Assembly (NCBI GenBank): GCA_023634235.1
Contig: JAMKCF010000063.1
Coordinates: 124,001 to 188,000 of the forward strand
DNA from: Pisaster brevispinus
Taxonomy: Eukaryota; Echinodermata; Asteroidea; Forcipulatida; Asteriidae
Direction: 5' to 3'
DNA: 64,000 nt
The first letter of the stretch is position 1, and every line of letters begins with the position of its first letter. The notes beneath the pieces are model-generated. The model saw nothing but the letters and a program-made list of their open reading frames with translations. It was not told the DNA's origin and did not search any database. The translations under genes were made by a program, and so were the position numbers. Shown in pieces: positions 50,006 to 61,524 of the stretch.

Positions 50006-50938
50006 TGCATTGGAGTAGATTTTGGAAATCGGGAGACTACTTAGTTCTTAAAAGAACTGTCCAGCTTATTAGCTACTACCTGGGCAGAGGGTAGGAAATC
50101 GGCAGGGACTACTACTTTTGACTTTAGCTTAATAGTGGATTGGATCGAGGGGACTTCTCGTTAGTTACTTCACTGCTGCGTAGTGAGTTCTTAATTGGTC
50201 TCCTAAAACAGATTAAGGTTACCAGCTTAAACACCTTGTCTCATGTACCATTTGCGACTTGTATCCTGTTCATTTCTGCTAAGCAGAAAACTGTTAAGCA
50301 CTATGTTCAACTTTGCTGGGGCCAACTACAGGCTGCTTCTTACTGTGGATTTCTGCACTTATGGCCACACAAATCAGGCACTTCACAGGTTGCCATAAGC
50401 ACAGAAGAAATGGGCTCAAAGAAATGTAATTGGAGGGGTCCAGGTGCAAAGCCCCAGTGGGGGTCCAGTTGGCAAAGTCCCGGGAAGCTCTGAGCTTTTG
50501 GTATTTTGTGGGATGAAAAGTCTAGTCTCTGTTTGCCTAAAAACTGAGATCAATATTAATTTTTACTGGAAATATTTCTGTAACATAAACTTGCTCAAAG
50601 AAAATCTGACTCCCACAAATCATCCAGACTGAATAGGCATATGTATTAACCTTGCCCAGATCCTACCCAGATTACCATTAAAAAGATCAAGTTAAACATT
50701 AAACCTGGGCATAAATTTGATGTGTGATTTTGAAATGGTAGGATTTCAGGCTTTTTTTAATTCATGCACACAAAGCTGACTTAAAGAGAATAGTGGAGAG
50801 GAAGCAATACATGATGACATGGGTTTGGATCTTGTCTGTGCATTATCTGTTTTCATGCATATTTATTGAAAACATTGTGGTATAAAAAACCCAGTAATAT
50901 TCAGTGTTTCTCAAATTCAAGTGTAGTAGTATCTTAGA
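50006..50938. other. Stretch without a recognised gene
   Basis: Short open frames (50140-50493 is the longest) have no recognisable domain. Around 50434-50486 two adjacent degenerate copies of a unit of about 25 bp containing GGGTCCAG and AAAGCCCC occur. Motifs of this kind are common in dispersed repeats, so I suspect an old transposon fragment. Confidence 0.45.
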
Positions 50939-51231
50939 GTGTCATGGCCGAGTGGTTTAGAGCATTGAATAAAAGTTCTGGTGGTTAACTCATGGGTGTG
51001 TGGGTTCGAATCCTAGTCAAGACACTTGTGTCCTGGAGCAAGATGCTTTACTATTATTCACTTGACCCAGGGGTATAAATGGGTACCTGCGAGGGTAGAG
51101 GTTGATATTGTGTTTGAAAAAGCCTTTGGACCCCCACAGCAGCCCAGGGCTACATACTCCCCCAAGGAAGCTGAGAGAGATTAGAGGAATGTTCTTGGCT
51201 CAATTTCCAGAGCAGTATTGTAAAGCTAATT
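50939..51231 (+). mobile_element. tRNA-derived SINE
   Basis: The first 87 bases fold like a class II (Leu/Ser) tRNA. GTGTC at 50939-50943 pairs with GACAC at 51021-51025, the A box GGCCGAGTGG is at 50946-50955 and an intact B box GGTTCGAATCC is at 51003-51013. The body that follows includes ATAAATGGGTACCTGCGAGG (51075-51094) and the element ends near TATTGTAAAGCTAATTG, which resembles the tails that some SINEs share with L2/CR1-type LINEs. The internal boxes would direct RNA polymerase III, and mobilisation would depend on a partner LINE; both follow from knowledge of SINEs. I have not assigned the family. Confidence 0.8.
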
Positions 51232-51842
51232 GATATGTTAATGGAAAATGTTCAATTTCAGATTTTGTTTTTGTTATTTTTATCATTATCTTTACACTTG
51301 TCCTGCAATCCATCACAAAGGGGAACAAATACATGAATGCCAGAACAACTTGAAACATATTTTATCCTAGATGAATTGGTACATTGAATTTGAATGCTTA
51401 TGTTTTTGCAAATTGCAAATGGCAAATGGCATCTGCTTGGGAAAAAACCTAAGAACTACACACACTTGTAAGGTTCTGCTTTCCATCTCCCTCATTTCTT
51501 TTTCTGCTTATTTATTTTTCTCTTTTTGGGGGTACACTCAAAAACCCAATTTGTTTTTCCTCAAACTTTAAAGCAGAATTCCTATGTTTTTAAAAATGTG
51601 TATTTTGTATTTGTATTTTAGTTAACTTTAGTTTATTTAATGCTTCCCAATGTTCGCAGGATGACAGACTAACTGATGTTGTCAAGAATGAAATAAATTG
51701 CCTCACTAAGTTTGGTCATCAAGGAACCAGGCGGGGTTGTTATCTGTGGTGCCTCGGTGCAGTTAGGCAGAGAGGACAGCACTGAGAGTCGAACCCTGGC
51801 CTTCAAACAACGAGGGCCTCCAAGTCCCTGACTGGAATCTGG
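51232..51842. other. AT-rich stretch with one possible splice acceptor
   Basis: A CGCAG at 51659 after a weak pyrimidine tract is followed by a frame open for 41 codons (beginning DDRLTDVVKNE) to a TGA near 51783. There is no donor in that frame that I trust. It could be an exon fragment or chance. Confidence 0.3.
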
Positions 51843-52265
51843 ATGAAGCTGCTCATGCATCATCCAATAACAGCAATGTTGCCACTGGGTATGAAATCTC
51901 CTACAATCTTAACTGAGGTCGATGATGCAGACACCAGTGGAGGCGTACCACGAATTCCCAAAGGACTTGACATCATTGCTCAGAAAGCTGCTGTAACTGA
52001 GAAGGCCATTGCAGTAAAAGGTGGGGGTAGTGTTCTTGCAGTATTTGTTGCTGCAGTTGCTGGTGTTGCTTCTCAGGCTACTCAAAATGCGGCCAAAACA
52101 GCACATGATGAGGATACTAAAGATGACAACCATGAAGCTTATCATTATGACGATGGTGGTCAAGTTAAACAGGAGCCCAAGGAGATCAACACGCCCCTTA
52201 TCAGCACGCAAGGTAATCATGCACTAAGAGATGAAATACCACCAAATAAGATGCTGAGTACATAG
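51843..52265 (+). CDS. Open segment, possible exon, product unknown
   Basis: A 140-codon open frame begins at ATG 51843 and ends at TAG 52263-52265. Its middle has an alanine- and valine-rich hydrophobic run (VLAVFVAAVAGVASQ) that could be a membrane segment. It is followed by a strongly acidic stretch (HDEDTKDDNHEAYHYDDGG) and a short KQEPKE motif. A donor-like CAAG before GTAATC lies at about 52212. An overlapping frame upstream (about 51842-51915) is also open, and 52030-52210 is open in more than one frame, so the coding frame is uncertain. I do not recognise the product. It is the longest non-repetitive frame of this region. Confidence 0.25.
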   Translation: MKLLMHHPITAMLPLGMKSPTILTEVDDADTSGGVPRIPKGLDIIAQKAAVTEKAIAVKGGGSVLAVFVAAVAGVASQATQNAAKTAHDEDTKDDNHEAYHYDDGGQVKQEPKEINTPLISTQGNHALRDEIPPNKMLST

Positions 52266-55200
52266 AAAGTACAATGATGTAATATATTAAAGCTCTTGAT
52301 CAAAGTACTGATTATTGAGTATTAAATATTGAGTATTAGTCCCATAGATAATGTCACATGCAGCTGCTGTTTTGGGGGGTCAAATTCCACACAATACAAG
52401 TTATGGTGAGCCTGTAAACGCCACATTGCCTAAAATGCACAGTACATTGTGTAACACATGGGGACATTGACTACAAAAAAGCACAACCAAGATTATTGTG
52501 ATGATGACATCAGGTAAATTGGGTCAATAAGGAAACAATTAGGATGTAAAACTCAAACAGCCAGTGATCAAAGATTGACTTTGTAAAGAACAGTATAAGA
52601 TCATGTCAATTTGAACCAACCGGTGATCATTTTCCATTGCTAGCACAATGCTGTATTATTTATTGATTTATCAATGTTTGTTGGTTACACAAACTAAAAT
52701 AAGAGATCTATTGATCTGTAACCTTCCATGCCCAAAGCCAGGCACTTCCTGCCAAAACTCAAAACTCTTTGCTCATAAAATAGATGAGATTATAAAAAGT
52801 GGTGTAACTGGAGGGGGGGGGGCACGATCCCCAATTGTTGTCTGTGACCCCCCCCCCCCATTGACTGTTGAGATTCAAACTTCCCTAATAAAAAGTTACA
52901 CTCCTTGAGCCATTACGTAGTACAATATTAAACCATTTTATAACTACACACAGACAATGGATTTGTTTTGACATCAATGACAGTCTATTTTTAAAAATAT
53001 TGTAAATGACGTAAAGAAAGCGATAACAAATGTGTTGGTTGGAAAAAATTCAAACCAACTACATTTTATTGGCCGGAAGAGCCCCCAAGAAAATATTGTG
53101 CGCACTTTTGTGCCTTATTTTAAAGCCTTATTTTTACAGCCTATAATTTGAATGTTCTCTATGTATTATAGAATTGTTATCTTATCTCTTTAAAGATGAT
53201 GTGTCTGTTGTATTTACTTTTAAAGCAATTTGGAATTTTTAAAAGAAACGCTTGACTTTGCCATTGATGATGCCATACAAGCCCAGTTCTTTAATGTCAA
53301 CTTACACTGTGCGGCTAATCACTAATAAATTACTAACAAACTATGTCCGTCATGGTAAAGATTTTTAGAGTTTATACAATATGTTTTCGAATAATTAACA
53401 TTGGTAGTAATTGAGTATGTGAGGCTGACATGAAATTAACTCCTCTGACTCTTGCCAGACTCGTTCAACTCATATTTTTTATGCTGAATTATTTCTACTG
53501 ATTGATTACCTGTAATTTTATTAATGAATGTACTCTTCCAATAACCAATGATCTACCATCCCTTTATGATATGTTTCTTGAAAACTAGAGGATTGGAATG
53601 AATGCACTCTTCCAATAACCAATGATGTACCATGATGTTTTTCTTGAAAATGAGACCATTTGATTGTTCCAAGAATTTATTTGTATACCTTCCCTTTGTG
53701 ATATGCTTCTAGAAAATTTGGAAAGGGGAATAATGTAGTTTTCCCTCTACAAAAAACTTGTATACCAATATCTATTAAGTAAGATGTATGTATAATGGAA
53801 AGACGTGTCCATACTATCAGCGAACAAATTGAGGGTGTAGAGTATTTAATTGCTGTTTAATTAACAGTATGTAATTAGGTGTGTGTACACGATTAGAGTA
53901 AGAATTGTTTATGTACATGTATGGCACTTTTTGTTCAAAGAGCCCTTTCTGACACTGAGTAATGGTTTCCGACTTGAGCTCTGGCTGGTTCCTAATCTTA
54001 AATAAGAAGATGGATCTGATGTTTATGGAGATCGATCAGGGATTTTATTCAGTGCTGTGGTTTGGAAAACTTTCTGGATGTGACAATACGTTTACTGATA
54101 GGTTTCATGAGAGACAAGGAAGGAAACAACACTGGTGTTAATAAAAGTGTTTGTACATGCTGCACATCAATTCTACTACATTTATAATGTTGCTGTTACT
54201 AGCACGCTATCAATATCTTTAAAGTAAAGTTTAAAGTTTTAAACTTTTCATCCTGATGCAACCGTTTTATTTTTCTTTGATTCAAACCAGAAATATCAAA
54301 AAACAAGGCAAACAAGACATTATGAAATCGGCAAAAGTACTGTCATTGTCACTGTGGGCGTTGGGGACCCCACTGTTGCAGCAAAGTGAATTATGTCAAG
54401 ATGTATGTATTACATTCTCAGGTTGGTCTTAATTTAAACGAAAAAGATTTTTGTTGTTGACAGTTTTGTATCATTTTACAGACTTTCGGGAAGAAACATG
54501 AAATTAATGCTGTGCCGAGATGATCAAAAATAATAATAAATAAGAATCGCAAGTTATTTTACCCTTGTTTCTATGTTCTGTTAATCAGTATTGCCAAACT
54601 TTGCATGTCTCTTAATGCCGATTTTATTTATTGCTGCTGATAATTTAAAAAAAGTTAGTTATAGTAGATTTTTGTTTTATTATTAGTATTCAATTTTTTC
54701 GGGCTTATTAAATATGAATTCAAAACGTTCAAAAACCTTTGTTGAGCAGTGAGGGAACAACAAGTTTCAGTCAAATTTTAAAGACCTTGAAATATTTCGA
54801 TTGTTCTAAGAGCATTGATTATAATTCATATCAAGACAACTTGGTTAAGAGATTTAACTGTATGTTTATTGATGACTTGATTCCAAACCTAAGTCAGCTT
54901 GTTTTCCTGTCTTATTAACCGAACTAGGACCTGGTCGAGTCTGACATTTTCTGCAACCCTATAATATAGACAGAATGAGAAATGTCATTGTGGAGACTAC
55001 TAGATGACGTTGCAACAGAGTGGATGAGTGAAAACAAAGCTAAACGAATCGGCTGCCATTGATATTTTGCTAATCAATTGCAAACTAAAATACACACAAT
55101 CCACCAGTAAAATTCGCGAAACAAAAATCGTTTTAATATTAAGGTTCAAATTTATATTCTTATTTAAATGAAACTAAAAACACATAAACAAGGGAAATGG

Positions 55201-55313
55201 GTTTCTATAGTATTCTAACATTCTAAAATTTTAACATTCTAGCAAGTTGGCCAAGGCCATGAATGGAATGTAAACAAACCAATACCAATAGTAAACGTGC
55301 TTGAAAATACCTT
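52266..55313. other. AT-rich stretch, no gene recognised
   Basis: I see only short open frames. A run of ten G (52813-52822) and a run of twelve C (52848-52859) lie 25 bases apart. A duplicated segment with a 74-bp period occurs at 53526-53650. Confidence 0.5.
53526..53720 (+). repeat. Short diverged tandem duplication, 74-bp period
   Basis: GAATGTACTCTTCCAATAAC at 53526 recurs at 53600 with one change, each followed by a TTTCTTGAAAA motif. A third, weaker copy of the second half lies near 53700. Confidence 0.6.
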
Positions 55314-58300
55314 ATGCACCCGTCAATAGCCCCTACATTTAGCATATTTAAAGCAATGCTCGTCACAAAAGACCCATCGATCGACGCAAAAGACCGACCG
55401 ATGTGTTGGTCGGATTACTTGCCTCTTTGGCGTTCCATAAAAGCTGAGGCTTGTTTCGTGCAGGAGTCATGGGGGAATTCCCTGAGTCCAGCTGCCGACC
55501 AGTGTGGAACTATAGGTAACAACCTTTCCCTGGCCACTCAAACTTTAAATTATGTTTCTCAAGCGTATTCTCTTAGAGGTGAAGGAAATGGGATTAGAAC
55601 TAAATGCGCAGAGTAATTTAGTAAACAGACAGCTTGATCAGACAGTTGCATCAGACTGGTAGGTTTAGGCACTAGAGGGGTAATGTACGATTGCTAAAAG
55701 TTTATGTACGCACAGCGAGCGTGACAATAGGGACTGTAAGCATGTTTTTTTCCAGGACGAACGTGGGTAATTAACATAAATAGGCGTAGTAAACTTTACA
55801 TTTCCCCTTGCACATGCGTACTTGGACGTAATAGTTGTGGGTTCAAATACACCCACGTGTATTGTTATGTGCTTTGTGAAAGTACATTTACATGTACATG
55901 TACTGTACATTGTTTACAAAAATGCGTTGCGGCTTGCTGAGTCTTGATTGCCCAATAAAATATTTTGGGATAGGGCATGTAGGGTTGGGAAGGGGAGGGA
56001 GGGCAGGTAAGAAAATAGACCGACGGTCATAATGAAAGAAGAAACCCATTAAATGAAATTAGAAATGGTCCTAAATGTTTGTGATGAAAGTACACTGCAG
56101 TACAGATACCAGAAGGGTCCTATATGGAAGCCGGTAAGGGGCCTCTATTCGTGGTTTACGCGTTTCGACCGTAAACTCCGGTAGGGGAATAACCCCAAAT
56201 CGCGGCTCCTGAATGCCTGACTATCACCGAGTAACTTTTAATTTTTTATTTTATTCCTATAATATTTGTTTTTAATTCAAGTTGTATATTTAATTTAAAC
56301 AATATCATCGACGACAAAGAGAGGCACACTCGCAAACTAATTAATCAACGGGGAAAGTATTATGATAACAATTTTAATCGCGGCAAATTTAAAATAAATG
56401 TGATTGTATCCATTGGAAAATATAAAAACTTAGACGTGCACTACGTCAAGCATTATATCCGACAAGTAGTTTAAACCCACAAGAATTAATATCTAAAACT
56501 GTTTTTAAACTGTCTTAAGTTGCTCTTCTCTAGAGCCTTCATCGTGACAGGTTTCCATCACCAAGTCGAGGCTGAGAGGGAACAATCTGCCCTTGAGAGA
56601 GGCTTACAATGAGTCCGGGCAGAGAGACGAAAAAAGCACCGGAAACTAAATCAAATGTTATTTGAAGCTAATACCAGCCAAAAAACTTACATATAAAACC
56701 ACTGAAATAATCATTCTTACTTCGACCAATATTTAAAGCAACAATACGAGTGTCGTACTGTCGTTACTAATACTGAACTTCAAGTCTATTTGGTAGAGAA
56801 ATTTGCTAACTTACATTTACCTGTTATTGTTTTGAGCTCGATTATTATAATGGGGGGTCGGGTCGGCTGGGTGAAATCAAACCATACCTTCACCCACAGC
56901 CAGTATCCGAAATTCGTTAGGTTGATTCTCGGGCAGAAAATCAAATAATTATGTTGATGTCTCTTCTAAAAATTTCGTACTTTTATCGTGACCGTTAAAC
57001 TAACAGAGCGCCCTCTCCGGGCTTAGTTTTAGCCGGAATTAGCCGTTGTTACAGTGTACAAGACGTTGATGGATGGAGTCCCATGAGTTTTTATGTGATT
57101 TGCATTTTCTTTGAACGTAAAAAATATACATCTACGTGTTCTTACCATCTAGCTCATGTTAACCAAGGCCTATACACAGATCCGGCTCTTTACAGTGTGA
57201 AACGTTTGTGTTTCTGAGGGTCACCCCCCCCCCCCCCACCCTTCGCCCCTAACGATAAATGATTTCAACTCTACGAATCTTCTTTCTTTATTGGCGGAAA
57301 AATCCCCGCTCTTAGAAAGTGCGTCTTCGTAATAAAAGTCTTGAAAGGATTCTACATTTGGAGCGCTTTTCCAAGAGCTAGTAAGTCATTTTGTTTAAAT
57401 TTTTTTCTGTTTCTCGTTTGAAATCATGCTTTTCCAAACTGAGACTGGGAGGAGAACTGCTTAAGTCAGTTCAGTGATATGCATTTTCCATGTGCTGTTG
57501 GAGACGGAGAACAGCTGCCTAACTCAGTTCAGTTTTTCAGTGATAGGCAGAACTAGCAGGGCAAAGGCAAATTTATGGGGGGGGGGGGGGGGGGTGATAG
57601 GTAGCGAGCCATTCATTTGTGCATTTCTTCGCTCTCTTATTTAGAGGATGGGGGGATGGGCTGTGGGCGGCTGCCGACACCGGTCACGACACTGGAAACG
57701 AGTAGCTATTGTTGTTGTATTAATTGTTTTATAATAAATAAAGGGCTATTACAGTTCATTCTGTTAGGATTTACACATCTGTTATTTCATATGCTTCCTT
57801 GACCCTACGAGTACCTTGTAATGTCAGCTATCCCTCAAGACTATTCATTACTTCTTGCACGATTCTCCTTCTTTTTATAATACAGCCCTCAACAAATGGC
57901 CGTACAGGGGGGCGGTTGAACGTCGCCCCCCTCGACATGTTTCAAAAAATTAAACTGGTGGTAAACACAATTAAGGAAATAGTTTTAATAATCAATAAAA
58001 CGTTATTTGCCTAAAAATAGTTAGTGGCCTGACGTTCAGTCGGTACAAATAAACAGGCGCAGAGTTCAGCCTGAAAACCCGTACATAATAATATCGTATA
58101 ACAGCCGTCTGCAAACTTTCTTGTGCTTGCCACGTGCGTGTTCTGTCAAATGTTTTTCATACGGCTGTTTGCTGCCTTTGCAAAAATATACCAAACAAAC
58201 TGGTACTCCGTGCGCATAAACGCTGGTCCCGGACAACAGTTGGTTAGTTTTATACACATCCTAATGCAGCATAACACGGTGTGCATGGCAGCGGAGTGAC

Positions 58301-58534
58301 GGTAAGAATTGATATCTTTTTACCATTTTTTAGCTTGCAAAATGATTTTTCTGGACACACGCCAAGCTAAATAAGAGTAAAAAGAACACGTAGAGCCTAA
58401 TTTTGGCGAACTCTGGTGTCTAAAAAGAACGGTAGGTGCATAAACGTGAAGGGCAAAAAGTTTCGAATAGGATTTTTTACAATGACCTATGACTTGTGAG
58501 GTTCTAGTACATGTAGTAGTATGTAGCCCAGGTT
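55314..58534. other. Stretch without a supported gene; short repeats and homopolymers
   Basis: The 55314-55616 frame has somewhat higher GC and CpG and a GTAACA after GGAACTATAG near 55515, but no domain I recognise. 56130-56220 is CpG-rich with a GTTTACG/CGTAAAC inverted pair. There are runs of 14 C (57224-57237) and 18 G (57577-57594), and a diverged duplication at about 57450-57550. Confidence 0.45.
57906..57932. repeat. Perfect 9-bp GC hairpin
   Basis: AGGGGGGCG at 57906-57914 pairs exactly with CGCCCCCCT at 57924-57932 around a 9-nt loop. Nothing around it suggests a terminator or gene end. Confidence 0.7.
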
Positions 58535-58576
58535 GGACTCCTCCGTTGCATACAAAAATACAACGCGACGGAGTCC
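58535..58576. repeat. Imperfect hairpin at the left edge of the large palindrome
   Basis: 58535-58548 (GGACTCCTCCGTTG) is nearly complementary to 58561-58576. It abuts the left arm of the palindrome at 58575. Confidence 0.6.
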
Positions 58577-58808
58577 AGGGTATAAAGCTCTCGTACCAAT
58601 GCAAACAATTTTATACCAACATTTATTTTAATGGAAAAATTTCTGTACAGTGTATCTAATTTACCTAAATGAGATATTCCTTTGGGTAAAAATAAGGGGA
58701 AAAGTGGTGGCAGGATGCGGAATCAAATTGTTCCTTTTTATTTTTACCTTATTGGCTAAGCTGAATCTTTGCTCACATATTCCTGGTGTCCTTAACTATC
58801 AGCCTGTT

Positions 58809-59188
58809 GGGTTCAGAATTGTTGATTTTATCCTTTGATGACATTATTTGTGAAAATAAAATGGAAATTGACGTCTCCTCTGTTAGTGTTACTTCCTGTA
58901 CTGACTCCGTTTATGAATACTCACACGCAAGCGCGCGAGAGAGCGCTATCATCCACAAACCCATCTGCAAAATGATAGTGCCATCTCGCTGGAAAAAATT
59001 ATGACAAATTAAAGCGAGAGGAATCTTGCATGACACCAGACTAGAACAAGTGTGACGAACTTGCTATGAGTGCGCTTGCGTGTGAGTACTCATAAACGTA
59101 GTCAGTACAGGAAGTTACAGAGGAGACGTCAATTTCCATTTTATTTTCACAAATGTCATCCAAGGATAAAATCAACAATTCTGAACCC
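58809..59188. mobile_element. Foldback (MITE-like) element inside the left arm
   Basis: Inverted repeats of about 120 bp (58809-58934 and 59072-59188) flank a core of about 137 bp with no coding frame. The ends begin and finish with GGGTTCAGAATTGTTGATTT and its complement. The same unit, inverted, occupies 60148-60525 in the right arm. The size and layout fit a non-autonomous foldback element. The transposase superfamily is unknown because no clear target-site duplication is visible. Confidence 0.6.
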
Positions 59189-60147
59189 ATCGGGCATGTC
59201 GGGCTGTAGCCCACCTTGTTGGGCTGTTATGGCTCTCTTTTAACATCGGTCTTATTACAGTCGCCATTACAGCCCACCTTCTATGCATGTCTAAAACGCG
59301 AAGTTTTCAAAGAACGCATAATGCGTTCCACTTTGATTGCAAATTTCTCCCACTTAAAAAAATCCCATACTACTCAAACCTACTTCAAATGATTCCTTAC
59401 ATTTGTGGAATTACTATGATACAAGACAGTTTTTACCAAATGATGACTTTGACCGGATGTGATGATTTGAAAACGGCAAAAAAAAATGGTGTACAAAAAT
59501 TACATTCAAGTTCGTCGTGCCAGGGGGCCGCCATCTTAATTACGATTCTCTGCCTGCTGATCGTGAGAAGTCAGGGCGCCCGGCTGATCTGGCCTTGCGC
59601 GCGCATAGCAAGTCATGAATATGCATGATTGACATGTTGCGGTGCTCGGACACGGATAGATCTGTAAGTCATGAATTTGTATAAGGTGACATTGCGCGGC
59701 GCTGTAGCTGGAAACTGTCCAATTTAATGAATATGCAAGGTACAAGATCAGCCGGGCGCCCTGACTTCTCACGATCAGCGGCAGAGAATCGTAATTAAGA
59801 TGGCGGCCCCCTGGCACGACGAACTTGAATGTAATTTTTGTACACCGTTTTTTTTTTTGCCGTTTTCAAATCATCACATCCGGTCAAAGTCATCATTTGG
59901 TAAAAACTGTCTTGTATCATAGTAATTCCACAAATGTAAGGAATCATTTGAAGTAGGTTTGAGTAGTATGGGATTTTTTTAAGTGGGAGAAATTTGCAAT
60001 CAAAGTGGAACGCATTATGCGTTCTTTGAAAACTTCGCGTTTTAGACATGCATAGAAGGTGGGCTGTAATGGCGACTGTAATAAGACCGATGTTAAAAGA
60101 GAGCCATAACAGCCCAACAAGGTGGGCTACAGCCCGACATGCCCGAT

Positions 60148-60525
60148 GGGTTCAGAATTGTTGATTTTATCCTTGGATGACATTTGTGAAAATAAAATGG
60201 AAATTGACGTCTCCTCTGTAACTTCCTGTACTGACTACGTTTATGAGTACTCACACGCAAGCGCACTCATAGCAAGTTCGTCACACTTGTTCTAGTCTGG
60301 TGTCATGCAAGATTCCTCTCGCTTTAATTTGTCATAATTTTTTCCAGCGAGATGGCACTATCATTTTGCAGATGGGTTCGTGGATGATAGCGCTCTCTCG
60401 CGCGCTTGCGTGTGAGTATTCATAAACGGAGTCAGTACAGGAAAGTAACACTAACAGATGAGACGTCAATTTCCATTTATTTACAAATAATGTCATCAAA
60501 GGATAAAAGAAACAATTCTGAACCC
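60148..60525. mobile_element. Foldback (MITE-like) element inside the right arm
   Basis: This is the reverse-complement copy of the element at 58809-59188, with inverted repeats at 60148-60264 and 60412-60525. Small differences, such as a lost stretch in the outer repeat near 60475-60485, show that the copies have begun to diverge. Confidence 0.6.
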
Positions 60526-60648
60526 ATCAGGCTGATAGTTCAGGACACCAGGAATATGTGAGCAAAGATTCAACTTCACCAATAAGGTAAAAATATATAA
60601 AAAATGTTGGTATAAAATTGTTCGCATGCTAGAGAAGTTTTATACCCA

Positions 60649-60676
60649 GGACGTCAGTGCCACTGCACTGACGTCC
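60649..60676. repeat. Perfect 11-bp hairpin at the right edge of the palindrome
   Basis: GGACGTCAGTG (60649-60659) pairs exactly with CACTGACGTCC (60666-60676) around six bases. It overlaps the last two bases of the right arm. The left edge also carries a hairpin, of different sequence. Confidence 0.85.
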
Positions 60677-61524
60677 TACCAGGGCTAGCTAGTATGTAGG
60701 ACTAGGACTAGAGTAAGGCGCGCGTTCCAAATATAAATGGTATGGGATTTGTCTTGAGAACCATTGGTTGATGTTTGGTGAAATGCCATGATTTTAGCTT
60801 TTTTAGTTTTCTTTTTCAAGGATTGTCGGTTTTAAAATCTCCGAACTTCATTATTTTGTGATCGATTTAAATATAGACATTAAGCCATTTGATGTAATTA
60901 TTGGTTTTCAACATACTGCCCGTATGGAAATAGATGTTCCGTTCATATCCAATAATGTTTGTGCCCTTTTTAAGCCAAACAGACACAAATATCTCTGACC
61001 TAATAATTCATAGTGCGCAAGGCATTACATGTACTGTAAACGCCAGGCAATGCACATTAAAAAAAATTTTGCATACTTCATGTACTTGTGTTACCCGTGA
61101 ATATGTTTGGATTGCTTAGCATGCATTTTCAGAGTTGCGCACTACACTTTATGCTCGATGGACATACAAATTTCTGGCCCGAATCTTAAGTTGTTTCATG
61201 TTCTTGTACGAAACGCACCAGGGTGGGATACCAAGTTTGTACCCCAACCAATCAATTGATGGCAATACGAATGTGCAATAGTGATCACAATGACCGTGTC
61301 TCCATTGCTCGTATTGAGGACATTATTGGCAGACTGGGGTTGATTGTGGGAACAAGTTCTGATCTCAGGTTACATTTGGAATTTTTGTATGGTTTCAAGT
61401 AACATGTGTAACAACATTTTGCAAGCACTTTGGAATTAACCAAACGGAAACTTACAAGTGTAAAAGGTTTGAGTGTTTAAATTTTTAGTTCATTATAGTA
61501 GTCAGAGCTCTTTTAAGTTGATCT
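60677..61524. other. Stretch without a recognised gene
   Basis: AT-rich sequence with CTAG-rich bases near 60685-60715. The frame 60934-61119 has no recognisable domain. Confidence 0.5.

Larger units (their letters stand above)
58575..60650. repeat. Nested palindrome of about 2.1 kb (inverted duplication)
   Basis: The left arm (58575-59598) reappears as its reverse complement in the right arm (59735-60650) around a 136-bp spacer. The inner 700 bp or so of each arm are almost identical; outside that there are small differences. The left arm has about 130 bp (roughly 58621-58735) missing from the right arm. Within each arm lies a second inverted pair: 58809-58934 with 59072-59188 on the left, and 60148-60264 with 60412-60525 on the right. 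The structure is two inverted copies of a foldback element flanking mirrored sequence. Short open frames appear in mirrored pairs and are by-products. It may be a palindromic transposon-like element, a recent inverted duplication, or an assembly artefact. Confidence 0.9.

Noticed and set aside
50140..50493. 117-codon frame as a gene
   Set aside because: No recognisable domain, and its end runs into a dispersed-repeat-like GGGTCCAG/AAAGCCCC stretch.
51909..52220. Minus-strand hydrophobic frame of 103 codons
   Set aside because: It lies antisense to the acidic open segment. Its hydrophobicity follows from the complementary codons, and it has no other support.
55314..55616. First exon of a gene with a CpG-rich start
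   Set aside because: The frame has no known domain, the donor is weak and no downstream exon is apparent.
59287..60049. Paired open frames in both palindrome arms (113 and 84 codons)
   Set aside because: They are mirror copies of the same sequence. They contain no recognisable domain and differ where homopolymers differ.
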